Positions 11,100-23,064 of a DNA stretch of 64,000 bases are shown here, one piece after another. The position numbers and the translations under genes are program-made. The first letter of the stretch is position 1, and each line of letters begins with the position of its first letter. The DNA is from Paraspadella gotoi (taxonomy: Eukaryota > Chaetognatha), in the NCBI GenBank assembly GCA_051294375.1, contig CM119271.1, positions 17,137,799 to 17,201,798 on the forward strand, written 5' to 3'. The notes under the pieces were generated by a model. The model was given only the letters and a program-made list of their open reading frames with translations, did no database searches and was not told where the DNA came from.

Positions 11100-11281
11100 G
11101 GGTAGGATTTAAAGGGGGAAAAGAGATTTGAAAAGGGAAAAGAGATTTAAAAAGGGAAAAGAGATTTGAAAGGAAAGACCGTGAATGAATAAAGCGTAAA
11201 ACTGTAAAAAGAAGAGAAGGGAAAATAGTGAAAGAAAAGAAAGGAAGATGCAATGAAAAAAGAGGCAATTTAAATCACTAA

Positions 11282-11362
<81 letters not shown>
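11100..11362 (+). repeat. AAAAGAGATTT minisatellite and (GA)n
   Basis: Three units of about 20 bp sharing GGGAAAAGAGATTT (11115-11170) precede a purine-rich stretch and a GA microsatellite (11283-11362) with single-base interruptions. Confidence 0.75.
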
Positions 11363-11363
<1 letters not shown>

Positions 11364-11655
11364 ACGATAAAGGTATGGTTCAACTTCGCAATGACAGTGT
11401 TCAAAGTAGCGATTCCTTTTCTCTCTTTTACGAGATTTACAACGATGACGATTCTTAAAAGCTTTTCTCGGCTTCGTTTGCTTTTTATTGCTTTACTTTG
11501 CTTTATTTTTGCTCCTTCGCTCATTTCGCTTTTTATGCTTTATTCACCATTAAGTCTTTTTTCTTTTGCCGTGATAATTTTTCACGGATGAAAAAATCAT
11601 TCACGAACGAAACGTGACGCTTATCTATTATTTTCTTTTTAAATCGTTTTTTTTT

Positions 11656-11710
11656 ACATTAAGTTTTACATTAAGTTTACATTAAGATTTACATTAAGTT
11701 TTACATTAAT
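11656..11710 (+). repeat. 15-bp tandem repeat TTTACATTAAG
   Basis: Four to five copies of a 14-16-bp unit TTTTACATTAAG(T). Too short to classify. Confidence 0.75.
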
Positions 11711-12390
11711 ACACTGGCGGATATTACCCATGTTCAGTCGGCCAGTAGCGCAATAAGATCATCTCAACTACGGAGTTTAATCTTACTCTCGCAACTGCTT
11801 AACATTATTTTTTTCTATTATCTTGTATTCTATGTTATCATGTTATGTTATGATGTTAACATTTTGTAAGAATGGTGAAGACTTTAAATCATCTAAGCAA
11901 GATAGTTTGTTTAATTTTATATTGGTTGTACGATATTCACGATTTTGTTCTCGAATGTTTTGATTATTCTATTTTTTTACTTCCTTCAGACTGAAGGACT
12001 GAAGTTCAGTATTTTTATTTTCATAATTTTACTAGTTATATCACTTACGCTTTCTCTCTCACGTTTTATCACTCACGTTTTATCACTTCTCTCTTCAGGA
12101 AACAAAAGCACAAATGCTCTAAAATCTCTCAACAAAAAGACTACGATGAGATTGGTCCATCCAATGTGTTGCGCCGCTGTGACTTTCTTTGCTTATCTAT
12201 TTATGATACGCACTGCATCGGAATTCCCTCTTTTATTCTTTAGTTTAAGGAATTCCTGAAGGCGGCGCTAGCAGTCACTTATATTTGACGTTCTTTCCTG
12301 TTTTAACAAATGTTTTAACAAATAGGCGAGTTATGAGCATTTTTATTAAGTGGAATAAACCGCGCGAACGCGACAGACAGACCGACCGTA
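11711..12390. other. Spacer with a diverged dispersed-repeat end
   Basis: 11865-11925 has GTAAGAATGGTGAAGACTTTAAATC and AGCAAGATAGTTTGTTTA in the order seen in the dispersed repeat at 24765-24880, so it may be an old fourth copy. Open frames at 11945-12259 give hydrophobic low-complexity peptides without family resemblance. Confidence 0.4.
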
Positions 12391-12391
12391 A

Positions 12392-12398
12392 AAGTGAG

Positions 12399-12477
<79 letters not shown>
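12392..12477 (+). repeat. (GA)n microsatellite
   Basis: Interrupted GAGA/GGAGA tract. Confidence 0.9.
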
Positions 12478-12481
<4 letters not shown>

Positions 12482-12734
12482 TAAAGAAAATTAATTTAGA
12501 GCAAAAGTAGTCTTACGCTGACATAAGAAAGTTGACATTAGATTTTAGATAAACGAGAGAGAAATTGTTTTTTAATGAAAAATGTTCACGTTTTGTTATG
12601 AAGTGAAAATTAAAAATATTCTTAAAATCTTTTTTTCATTCCTTCTTTTCTTTCCGCTTTTTTGTTTTACTTTTATAAATATTCTTATGAAATGGAATAG
12701 AATGACTGAACAATCCAGACAATACAGGGATTTC

Positions 12735-12860
12735 TGACATTGCTAAGTATGCCAATGTTTCTGAGAATGCCGAGAATGCCGAGAATGCCCAGAATGCTGA
12801 GAATGCCGAGAATGCAGAGAATTCCAGGAATGCCTAGAATGCCAATATTGTTTTTCCTTC
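12735..12860 (+). repeat. 9-bp minisatellite GAGAATGCC
   Basis: About a dozen variants of GAGAATGCC. The minus strand in one frame gives an Ile-Leu-Gly repeat with no stop because the unit is a multiple of three. Confidence 0.8.
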
Positions 12861-12963
12861 GTTGCTGAGTCTCTGTTTCTCCTTTCTGGTTCCATCTTCT
12901 CAACTCGAGAAAGAAATTGTCGGAATTAAGTAAATTCAAACTCATCCGCCTAAATGCCAAGCG

Positions 12964-13348
12964 TCTCTCTCTCTCTCTCTCTCTCTCNNNNNNNNNNNNN
13001 NNNNNNNNNNNNNNNNNNNNNNNNNNNNNNNNNNNNNNNNNNNNNNNNNNNNNNNNNNNNNNNNNNNNNNNNNNNNNNNNNNNNNNNNNNNNNNNNNNNN
13101 NNNNNNNNNNNNNNNNNNNNNNNNNNNNNNNNNNNNNNNNNNNNNNNNNNNNNNNNNNNNNNNNNNNNNNNNNNNNNNNNNNNNNNNNNNNNNNNNNNNN
13201 NNNNNNNNNNNNNNNNNNNNNNNNNNNNNNNNNNNNNNNNNNNNNNNNNNNNNNNNNNNNNNNNNNNNNNNNNNNNNNNNNNNNNNNNNNNNNNNNNNNN
13301 NNNNNNNNNNNNNNNNNNNNNNNNNNNNNNNNNNNNNNNNNNNNNNNN

Positions 13349-13380
<32 letters not shown>
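12964..13380. repeat. (CT)n - 361-N gap - (GA)n, strand switch
   Basis: TCTC repeat up to 12987, N run 12988-13348, then GAGA repeat 13349-13381. As at 661-741, the dinucleotide changes strand across the gap, here in the opposite sense. Confidence 0.85.
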
Positions 13381-13384
<4 letters not shown>

Positions 13385-13673
13385 CTCGACTTTTGAGATT
13401 CACTTAAGGGAATAAAAAAGAAAAAGATTTTAAAGTTGAACACGTTGCGCCAAAGTTACTTCCTTATTCATATACATTTTTAATAATCATATTGGTGTAT
13501 AAGTATGTAACATATGCATCTCATGGTATCTCACCTCTCATCTAAGCCTAAATCAAAAATGTAGTATCGCCTAAGTTATGATCATTTATATTGTAACGGA
13601 CAATTAGACTGATTTTCATAGCGACCGACCAAATAGTGACTGATACAGTTTCTTCTCAACTAAAAATAAAACG

Positions 13674-13793
13674 AATAAGAAAAATAAAAAAAGAGCAAAA
13701 CATTAATAAAAAGAATAAGAAAAATAAAAAAAGAGCAAAACATTAATAAAAAGAATAAGAAAAATAAAAAAAGAGCAAAACATTAATAAAAAG
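13674..13793 (+). repeat. Three perfect copies of a 40-bp AT-rich unit
   Basis: Exactly 120 bases: three identical copies of a 40-bp unit beginning AATAAGAAAAATAAA and ending CATTAATAAAAAG. Identity of all three copies in otherwise noisy sequence points to very recent tandem duplication. Confidence 0.9.
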
Positions 13794-13842
13794 ACTCGAG
13801 TTTCGCCTGAAACGAAAAGAAATAAAAACAAGATCACAGATG

Positions 13843-14330
13843 CGTCGAGGTTGGCGCCAGTCTCGTCATTGGCGCCAGTGTCGGCATTGTTGTCTGCGTC
13901 GGCATTNNNNNNNNNNNNNNNNNNNNNNNNNNNNNNNNNNNNNNNNNNNNNNNNNNNNNNNNNNNNNNNNNNNNNNNNNNNNNNNNNNNNNNNNNNNNNN
14001 NNNNNNNNNNNNNNNNNNNNNNNNNNNNNNNNNNNNNNNNNNNNNNNNNNNNNNNNNNNNNNNNNNNNNNNNNNNNNNNNNNNNNNNNNNNNNNNNNNNN
14101 NNNNNNNNNNNNNNNNNNNNNNNNNNNNNNNNNNNNNNNNNNNNNNNNNNNNNNNNNNNNNNNNNNNNNNNNNNNNNNNNNNNNNNNNNNNNNNNNNNNN
14201 NNNNNNNNNNNNNNNNNNNNNNNNNTTGTTGTCTGCGTCGGCATTGGCGCCAGTGTTGGCATTGTCCTTTGTGTCGGCATTGTTCTTTGTGTCGGCATTG
14301 TCCTTTGTGTCGGCATTGGCGTCGACGTTT
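13843..14330 (+). repeat. 18-bp minisatellite GTTGTCTGCGTCGGCATT with gap
   Basis: 18-bp units alternating TTGTCTGCGTCGGCATTG and GGCGCCAGTGTCGGCATT variants flank an N run at 13907-14225. On the minus strand they read MPTQTTMPTLAP-type six-residue repeats. Unit length keeps the frame open, so the open frame is not independent coding evidence. Confidence 0.8.
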
Positions 14331-14972
14331 ACTTTGTAATATGTGTTGGCAACATTACTGGCAATGGCACCAGGGTTGGCGTTTGCGTCGGCGTTTACGT
14401 CGGCAGAGTCGGCAGAGTCGGCAGAGCGATCAGCGACTTCCGAAGTTTCGTCGAAGTTTGCAAGATGTTGTCAAATCGAAGGCGATGCAATTGGCACCAA
14501 TGGCAGATGGTTGCGATGGTTGCAATGATCGCATCGATGGAACTGATGGCATCGTGAGTGAGTGACATTAGACGGAATTCTTAGAATAGAAATAAATATA
14601 AATATATAGAACATAGTATAATATGAATAAAATATATAAAATAAATGAATCAACGAAAAAGTAAGTAAATCAACCAATCAATCAATATTTAATAATAATT
14701 TTTCTTTCCAATATTTTTGGATAAAACTCTGCATCAAAGTATGTGACTATTTCTTTTGAATTCTAAATTAATTTTACCTCCAGACATTAATTAAAAGAGG
14801 CGAGAAAGAAAGATGAAAGTCGCCCCGAATTAAAACGAAAAACTCGGTACAGTCATCCCCGGTTACTTTTTTATTCCTTAAAAAAATTCCTTTTTTTCTG
14901 AAATGAATTTTAAAAAATGGGAAAAAAAAGAAATTTTCTTTCGTGTCATTTGATTCGGAACGCAAGACAGAC
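14331..14972. other. Spacer with 9-bp GTCGGCAGA repeat
   Basis: Three copies of GTCGGCAGA at about 14399-14427. A GATGG/TTGCGATGG-rich stretch (14480-14560) follows, then AT-rich DNA with nothing recognised. Confidence 0.5.
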
Positions 14973-15494
14973 TCTCTCTCTCTCTCNNNNNNNNNNNNNN
15001 NNNNNNNNNNNNNNNNNNNNNNNNNNNNNNNNNNNNNNNNNNNNNNNNNNNNNNNNNNNNNNNNNNNNNNNNNNNNNNNNNNNNNNNNNNNNNNNNNNNN
15101 NNNNNNNNNNNNNNNNNNNNNNNNNNNNNNNNNNNNNNNNNNNNNNNNNNNNNNNNNNNNNNNNNNNNNNNNNNNNNNNNNNNNNNNNNNNNNNNNNNNN
15201 NNNNNNNNNNNNNNNNNNNNNNNNNNNNNNNNNNNNNNNNNNNNNNNNNNNNNNNNNNNNNNNNNNNNNNNNNNNNNNNNNNNNNNNNNNNNNNNNNNNN
15301 NNNNNNNNNNNNNNNNNNNNNNNNNNNNNNNNNNNNNNNNNNNNNNNNNNNNNNNNNNNNNNNNNNNNNNNNNNNNNNNNNNNNNNNNNNNNNNNNNNNN
15401 NNNNNNNNNNNNNNNNNNNNNNNNNNNNNNNNNNNNNNNNNNNNNNNNNNNNNNNNNNNNNNNNNNNNNNNNNNNNNNNNNNNNNNNNNNNNNN
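14973..15494. repeat. (CT)n leading into a 508-N gap
   Basis: TCTC repeat for 14 bases before the N run 14987-15494. The right edge is GAGCGTCGAAGATGAG, not a clean repeat. Confidence 0.8.
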
Positions 15495-15639
15495 GAGCGT
15501 CGAAGATGAGATGGAGAGATTTAGCGAGAGGACGATCCCGACGCGAATGAGAGGATGCGAGTGAGGGAGTAGATTCTCACCTTGGTCGCTTGCCCGTGAA
15601 GAGGAAGACAGAGAAAATTGAAAAAGTCGCAGATTTCTG

Positions 15640-15695
15640 TCTGTGAGAAAGAAAGAAAGAAAGAAAAGAAAGGAACAAGAAAATAAAGAAAGATC

Positions 15696-15731
<36 letters not shown>
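15640..15731 (+). repeat. (GAAA)n tetranucleotide microsatellite
   Basis: AAGAAAGA tract with a purine-only interruption. Purine-only strand for about 90 bases. Confidence 0.85.
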
Positions 15732-16250
15732 GCCTGCCTTGCCTTGGCTCGCCATTCATGCTCGGCTGGTTTTGGCCAACATCCAAATCATCTAGCGTTT
15801 TTAAACAATAAACCAACAGAAAAGAAGAAAAGAGAAAAAATTGAAGGAAAGAAAAATATTTTCAAAGAAAGTTTTTGATTGGTGGAAATAACGTTCCATG
15901 ATTGGATGGATGAATAAGAAAGGTTGTGATTGGATGAGACAATAGAAAAAGAAGCCATCTGATTGGAGGAGAGCAGATTTAAACACGACATATTGTAATT
16001 GAGAATAGTAGAAACAAAAAATCATTTAATTAAAGAAAAAAAAAGGAAATTAGAAAACCACTTACAAAACAAAAACTTTTAGTTGATTACTGAACAGAAA
16101 AGCACCAGAACAGCTGCATGTTAAAGAACAAAAAATATTCTAAAAAAGAACAAAAAGCAAAGAAAAAGCAAAATAATGGGCTTGCAAAAAAACAGCTGCC
16201 AATGATTGCGTCTCTCCTCAGAATGGACGACTTCTGATGCAGTCGAGTTT
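15732..16250. other. A-rich spacer, no gene seen
   Basis: Contains several GATTGGA/TGGATGA words (15870-15970) and A-rich DNA. No supported frame or RNA. Confidence 0.35.
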
Positions 16251-16261
16251 ATTCCTTGTAG

Positions 16262-16690
16262 CAAAAGAGACTTATCAGCTTATCAGCAGATTCCGGCTCT
16301 TTAATTCATTTTGTCGGTCCGTCGGTCCCACGGTCCCACTCCAAAATCTTGTCGGTAAATCGTTTTTATCATATCCGTCCGTCTGTCTGTCTGTCTGAAG
16401 GTCCGTCCCACCTTATCAATATTCTCTAATTACTCGTGATTGGATGGATGGATTTGAATGAAAGTTTTTTTACTTATAATTATTATATTTATTCAAAATT
16501 GGATTGATGGATTGAAATGAAATTTTGTGTGTGGGTAAGAAAGTGTGTGATTAAGGTGGATATAAATGTTATGATTTATAATGTTATGATCTAGTTATGA
16601 TTAGTTATGTTTCTCTCTCTCTCAATTTGCCTTTTTACCGCTAAACTATCGTAGGCAGATCCGACTTTGTTTTCTGCTCTTTTTGTTTTT
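16262..16690 (+). repeat. Dispersed repeat K, short copy
   Basis: Shares with 32481 onward, in order: CTTATCA(GCA)CAGAT-CCGGCTCT, TTTGTCGGTCCGTCGGTC, a CCGTCTGTCTG microsatellite, AATTACTCGTGATTGGATGG, TTTTGTGTGTGGGTA(A/G)GAAA and the end word TCGTAGGCAGATCCGAC. Only about one and a half of the internal ~160-bp modules are present. Element class is unknown. Confidence 0.65.
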
Positions 16691-17110
16691 CTATTTTTTA
16701 TTCCCATCTGCGTCGTGATTCGTTATATTAAAACCGAGGAAAAATTAAAACCGCGAATGAAGTAGCTTAATAATGTCCAGGGAAAGGACCAATTGCGATA
16801 GATTGAAAATGTTTGATTGATTTAATAGATTGATTGATTGTTCTATTTATTTATTTTTTTTTTAAATTTATTTATTTATTTATTTACAAATTGGTGAATT
16901 GAAATATCTTTCCGGTTTTTGTTTTTCTCGTTAGTTTCCTCAAGATATCGCTCACTACGAAAACAAACAAGAGAAAACAAATGAACACTCGGGTGCGGGG
17001 ATAAGAAAAAACCGATTAGGGGATAATGAAAATAAATAATTGAGATTTTGATGGATTTTTGAAAGTTCTACCGACGAACCAGGCCGACCAGCAGACCCGC
17101 AAAGCCGTCC
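16691..17110. other. AT-rich spacer
   Basis: ATTTATTT/ATTGATTG words at 16805-16890. Nothing else recognised. Confidence 0.35.
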
Positions 17111-17119
17111 ACCACGTCC

Positions 17120-17212
17120 ACCAGGCCGACATATAGACTCGACAGGCCGACATAAAGACCCGACAGGCCGACATAAAGACCCGACAGGCCGACATAAAGA
17201 CCCGACAGACCG
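17120..17212 (+). repeat. 22-bp minisatellite CGACAGGCCGACATAAAGAC
   Basis: Four copies of a ~22-bp unit, the inner ones identical. Minus-strand frames read (V)GSLCRP or SGLYVGL repeats in three frames at once because 22 is not a multiple of three. Not coding. Confidence 0.85.
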
Positions 17213-17292
17213 ACGCTCTGACCCACATTTGTCGTCAAACGAATCCACATGCGCAAATCTTCAAATACACGACCGAGTATGACCATTATTTC

Positions 17293-17295
<3 letters not shown>

Positions 17296-17381
<86 letters not shown>

Positions 17382-17481
17382 ACTTGGCTTTTGCAGCGAA
17401 AATGAGCGCCCGGGTCGGCATAATAGAAACCAATAGAGGGAAGAAGACCGCAGGGTCATAGGTCACTCAAGGCTTTTCCTA

Positions 17482-17527
<46 letters not shown>
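17296..17527 (+). repeat. Two (GA)n microsatellites, 17296-17377 and 17484-17527
   Basis: Two near-perfect GAGA tracts separated by about 105 bases that contain no repeat. Same strand. Confidence 0.95.
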
Positions 17528-17530
<3 letters not shown>

Positions 17531-18330
17531 GACATAAACAGAATTTCAGACAAACCCAACTGTTGTCGACGAGACGGCGCCCAAAGAACAACCGCAACAA
17601 TACCGACTGGCGTTGTTGTCGTTGTTGTTGTTGTCGTCTTCGTCCCTTACTTCGAAAGATTTCTTTCCTTTTTTTATTCCTTACTTTCCTTCTTTTTTCA
17701 GATTGTTGTTTTTAAAATTAGTTTACAAAGTACAATAGTATTTTAATTAAGCGAACATGCTTTGGTTTTGGTTTCAAACTTTCTTCAGCTCATTAGACCT
17801 ATCAAAATCAAACACTAATTTAAATGTAAAAACAAGATGTATTAATTAATCAAATAATTATTTAGCTAATTAATAAATTTGTAAATTAATTAATCAATTA
17901 ATTATTCAATCAATCAATTTATTTACCTATTATTTAATTATTCAATCAATCAATCAATCAATTATCGGCATTATTGTCGTTATCGCCATCATCGTCGTCA
18001 TTGCTTTTGTCGTGGTCAGTGACGAAAAGAACTAAAAACAAACATGATTTAAATTAAATTATTAAATAAATTACCGCAAATGATCGTGGGCAGATCCGAC
18101 ATTGCTCAAACTTTTTATTTTTTTATTTTTTAATTTATATTTATTTTGCCTCTTTCTTCATTCTTTTTATTTTCCTTATTATCAATACAAGTTAAAAGTT
18201 TTAATATAAATAAGAATCTTACGGTCCCTATTATAATTTAAATCAATCAAGAAAGATGATATTTTTGCAAATATGGTCGGCCAATTTGTATGTTTGAAAA
18301 TTAATCCATAACAGTCTGCCATTCAATCTA
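17528..18330. other. AT-rich spacer with a repeat-K end at 18070-18115
   Basis: (AATT)n/(CAAT)n-like words at 17840-17965. At 18073-18104 TTACCGC..ATCGTGGGCAGATCCGACATTG matches the right end of repeat K seen at 16635-16668 and 35871-35890. The remainder of that copy is not recognisable. Confidence 0.5.
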
Positions 18331-18334
18331 ATCA

Positions 18335-18337
<3 letters not shown>

Positions 18338-18380
<43 letters not shown>

Positions 18381-18520
18381 CCTCTCGGCACATTTTCCTG
18401 TTTACAGTTCTGATTTTTGCGAATCGATTTCATTGTTTGTCGGGAGATTGTTGTCGTCGTCGTCGTTGTCGTTGTCGTCGTTGTCGTCGTTTTCATCGTC
18501 GTTTTCGTCGTCGTCGTTTC
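18338..18520 (+). repeat. (CT)n and (GTC)n/(GTT)n microsatellites
   Basis: CT tract 18338-18376, then an interrupted GTC/GTT tract 18448-18520. Confidence 0.9.
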
Positions 18521-19426
18521 CTTTGTTGTCCGCAAATTTCGTTTGTTGATAACTGATGGAAATTGCGCGGTTGATCCTTTATTTTTTTACTTTTTTTCTT
18601 TTTTTTCTTTTACCTTTTTTTCCTATCTAATATTTTTCCCATAAACTTTTATCTTTTCCTGGCTTCTTCCTATCTTCCCCGCTTTCTTTTCCCTTCAATC
18701 GTCCCGATGAAAGAATTTATTCTTGCTCAATACTTTCTTTAGCATTCCACCAAACATTGTAGTAAAGTAAAGGTGAAATTATTCATTCTGATTGTGACAA
18801 ATCAGGCAATCACTCTTTCTCTTTCTCTCTCTTGTTGTTTCCTTTTTCCTCTTTTCCTTCCTCCTTTTCTTTTTTTCTTCCACCTCCTTCTCCTCCTTCC
18901 CCTCCCCTCNNNNNNNNNNNNNNNNNNNNNNNNNNNNNNNNNNNNNNNNNNNNNNNNNNNNNNNNNNNNNNNNNNNNNNNNNNNNNNNNNNNNNNNNNNN
19001 NNNNNNNNNNNNNNNNNNNNNNNNNNNNNNNNNNNNNNNNNNNNNNNNNNNNNNNNNNNNNNNNNNNNNNNNNNNNNNNNNNNNNNNNNNNNNNNNNNNN
19101 NNNNNNNNNNNNNNNNNNNNNNNNNNNNNNNNNNNNNNNNNNNNNNNNNNNNNNNNNNNNNNNNNNNNNNNNNNNNNNNNNNNNNNNNNNNNNNNNNNNN
19201 NNNNNNNNNNNNNNNNNNNNNNNNNNNNNNNNNNNNNNNNNNNNNNNNNNNNNNNNNNNNNNNNNNNNNNNNNNNNNNNNNNNNNNNNNNNNNNNNNNNN
19301 NNNNNNNNNNNNNNNNNNNNNNNNNNNNNNNNNNNNNNNNNNNNNNNNNNNNNNNNNNNNNNNNNNNNNNNNNNNNNNNNNNNNNNNNNNNNNNNNNNNN
19401 NNNNNNNNNNNNNNNNNNNNNNNNNN
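18521..19426. other. Pyrimidine-rich spacer and 517-N gap
   Basis: CCTT/TTCC-rich DNA becomes almost pure pyrimidine from 18815 and runs into the N run 18910-19426, the longest gap in the window. The right edge is purine-rich. Confidence 0.55.
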
Positions 19427-19606
19427 AGAGGGAGAAAGAGGGAGAGAAAGAGGAATATGGAGAGGCAGAGAGAGCGAGAGAGAAATAAAGAGAGAGATAG
19501 AGGAAAAGAGAGAGAAAGGGAGAGAATTTTTAACGCAAAGATTTCACCGTGAGTTTCTGCTATTAAATCTATACACCGCCTTCTTATATATTTCCCCTCT
19601 TTTTGT

Positions 19607-19900
19607 TCATTCTGAATCTCATTTCGGTGTTACCTCTCTATTTTCTCCTATCTATTCCCCTTCTTCTCTCTTTTTATCCTGAATCTCATTTTGGTGTTAC
19701 CTCTCTATTTTCTCTTATCTATTCACCTTCTCTCTTTTTATCCTGAATCTCATTTCAGTGTTACCTCTCTATTTTCTCTTATCTATTCCCCTTCTTCTCT
19801 CTTTTTATCCTGAATCTCATTTCGGTGTTACCTCTCTATTTTCTCCTATCTATTCCCCTTCTTCTCTCTTTTTATCCTGAATCTCATTTCGTTTTCTCCC
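19607..19900 (+). repeat. ~66-bp tandem repeat, 4-5 units
   Basis: Each unit contains CCTGAATCTCATTTCGGTGT, TACCTCTCTATTTTCTCC and TATCTATTCCCCTTCTTCTC. The same array, with many single-base changes, lies at about 22145-22440 in copy 2. Confidence 0.85.
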
Positions 19901-19987
19901 TGAACTCGTCATCGGTTTTACGACGTCAGTTGTCGCCACCGTTGGTCTCCACTCAATCTCTCTCTACTCTCTCTCTCCCTCCTCTCC

Positions 19988-20044
<57 letters not shown>

Positions 20045-20228
20045 GGCTCTCTCCTCTCTCTCTCTCTCCCTCCCATACTCTTTCCCATTTTTCTAGGTTA
20101 AAAATGTTTTTAAACTTGGTCCTAAACCACAAAACTTTTTCTTTCTCTTATTTTATTTTGATTATGATATTTACGTAAAGGTCATTTTTCGAGTATAATA
20201 AATCCAATCAAATCAAATCTCTGGGTCC

Positions 20229-20358
<130 letters not shown>

Positions 20359-20491
20359 TCCTTCCTCCAGTTTCGACGACTACATATTATATTTTTTTCC
20401 CTTTTAAATTCCAAACCTGTGTACTTATCTCTCTCTCTTTCTCTTTCCAAAATTTCTTATTCTTGTCTCTCTCTCTCCTCTCTCTCCTCTC

Positions 20492-20559
<68 letters not shown>

Positions 20560-20849
20560 CTCCCTTTTTCCCAATTTTGAAATTTTTCAAAGGTTTTTGA
20601 TCTCATATTTTTTTTTCTTTCATTTCTCGATCTCGTTTTGCTCATTTTCTTTTTTTTTTTTCTCTTTTTCTTTAAATTTTTTTTTTTTATGCTTTCTTTT
20701 TAAATTTTTTTTCTTGTAATTTTAAAAAATCTTTGTTGGTTTTTATTTTTATCTTATTTCCCTTTTCCTCCTTACTCTTCTATCTCTTTTTCTCTCCTTC
20801 TCCTCATCTCTTCTCTCCTCCTTCCATTATTCTCCCCTTTCCCTCCCCT

Positions 20850-20912
20850 CGACCCCCCCCTCGACCCCCCCCCCCTCGACCCCCCCTCAACCCCCCCCCG
20901 ACCCCCCCCGAC
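20850..20912 (+). repeat. CGACCCCCC poly-C minisatellite
   Basis: Runs of 6-13 C separated by CTCGA, CGA or TCAA. The complementary strand has G runs long enough for G-quadruplex formation. An equivalent tract is at about 23388-23450 in copy 2, with different C-run lengths. Confidence 0.85.
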
Positions 20913-21673
20913 AACTTGTCGACGGAAAATTCACATTTTTTGCCTCCGGCCATTGTTGTCCCCCCACACATAACTTTTTTTCACCACTTTGTTCACTAGA
21001 CTCACACGGGGTCCTCTTTTCTCTCTCTCTCTTCTCTCTCTCTTTTCTCTCTTTCTCTCTCTCACTCTCTCTCTCTCCCCCCTCTCTCTCTCTCTCTCTC
21101 TCTCCCTCCCTCTCTCTTCTCTCTTTCTCTCTTTCTCCTTTCTCTCTTTCTCTCTTTTCCTCTTCTCTTTCCTCCCTCTCTCTCTTCTCTTCTTCTCTCT
21201 CTTCTCTCTCTCTCTCTCTCTCCTCTCTCTCTTCTCTCTCCTCTCCTCTCTCTCTCTCTCCTTCTCTCTCTCTCTATCTCTCTCTCCCTCTCTCTCTCTC
21301 CCTACCCGCCTTTGTTTTTCAACACCTCCTTGTCTCGTCGCAAAGAGCAAAATTTTACAGCTATGTCCTTAAAAAGTTTTTCCATTGAAAATCGACGTTT
21401 CCCTTTTGTTTATTTTTTTTCTCCGCGATTTTTTCAACCGGAAAAAACGAGTTTAGTTGTTGTTGTTGTTAATTTTAATCCCGATCGTTTTTGTTTTGTT
21501 TTGTTTTGTTGTTTTTTTTTTTGTTGTTTGTTTTTTTTGTTCATTTTTACGTCGTCCCTCATTAGCGTGTTAAGCCGCCTGTGGCGAGGAAAAATAATAT
21601 CTTTTTGCCTTCTCTCTCTCTATCTCTCTCTTTCTCTTCTCTCTCATCTCTCTCTCTCTCTCCTCTCTTCCTG

Positions 21674-21704
<31 letters not shown>

Positions 21705-21942
21705 CTCGTCTTTCTCTCTCTCTCTATCTCTCTCTTTCTCTCTCTCTCACTCTCCGTCTTTAAATTGTAGGTGCGTACATATGTACAAATGTACAGCTCA
21801 TTTACAATTGTATTGTTATTGTGAGCAAAATATATCAAATCAAATAAATCTTTCTACTGTTATTTTCCGCTGACTCCGGTACGACTGCTTAACGGTGCGC
21901 GTAATTGCATGCAACGTGCACGCGATGACCGTTTGGGATCGC

Positions 21943-21967
21943 NNNNNNNNNNNNNNNNNNNNNNNNN
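21943..21967. other. 25-N assembly gap between the two copies
   Basis: Exactly 25 N. The sequence on the right restarts inside the same block that begins at about 19438, so the gap is the junction of the duplication. Confidence 0.95.
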
Positions 21968-22531
21968 TGAGAGGAAAGACAGAATATGGAGAGGCCAGAG
22001 CAGAGCGGAAGAGAAATAAAAGAGAGAGATAGAGAAAAGAGAGAGAAAGGGAATTTTTAACGCAAAGATTTCAGTCCGCCTGAGTTTCTGCGTAATATTT
22101 AAATCTATACACCACCTTCTATATATTTCCCCTCTTTTGTTCATTCTGAATCTCATTTCGGTCTTTAACCTCTCTATTTTTCTCCATCATTTTCCCCCTT
22201 CTTCTCTCTTATCCTGAATCTTCATTTTTGGTTTACCTCTCTATTTTCTCTTTATCTATCCTCTTACTCCTCTTTTTTATCCTGAATCTCATTTCAGTGT
22301 TTAACCTCTCATTTTCTGCTTATCTATTCCCCTCTTCTCTCTTTTATCCTGAAATCTCATTTCGGTGTTACCTCTCTATTTTCTCCTATCTATCCTTCTT
22401 CCTCTCTTTTTTATCCTGAATCTCTCATTCGTTTTTCTCCCTGAACTGCGTCATCGGTTTTACGGACGTCAGTTGTCGCCACCGTTGGTCTCCCTCAATC
22501 TCTCTCTCTCTCTCTCTCCTCTCCTCTCTCA

Positions 22532-22567
<36 letters not shown>

Positions 22568-22806
22568 CTCTCTCCTCTCTCTCTCTTTCTGGTCTCTCTC
22601 TCTCTCTCTCCCATCCCATACTCTTTCCCATTTTTCTAGGTTAAAAATGTTTTTAAACTTGGTCCTAAACCACAAAACTTTTTCTTCTTCTTATTTTTTT
22701 TGATTATGATATTTACGTAAAGGTCCATTTTTTCGAGTATAATAAATCCAATCAAATCAAATCTCTGGGCCGTTTCTCTCTCTCTCTCTCTCTCTCTCTC
22801 CTCTCT

Positions 22807-22844
<38 letters not shown>

Positions 22845-22858
22845 TTTCTCTCTCTCTT

Positions 22859-22899
<41 letters not shown>

Positions 22900-23030
22900 T
22901 CCTTCCTCCAGTTTCGACACTACATATTATATTTTTTCCCTTTTAAATTCCAAAACCTGTGTACTTATCTCTCTCTCTTTCTCTTTCCAAAATTCTTATT
23001 CTTGTCTCTCTCTCTCCTCTCTCTCCTCTC

Positions 23031-23064
<34 letters not shown>

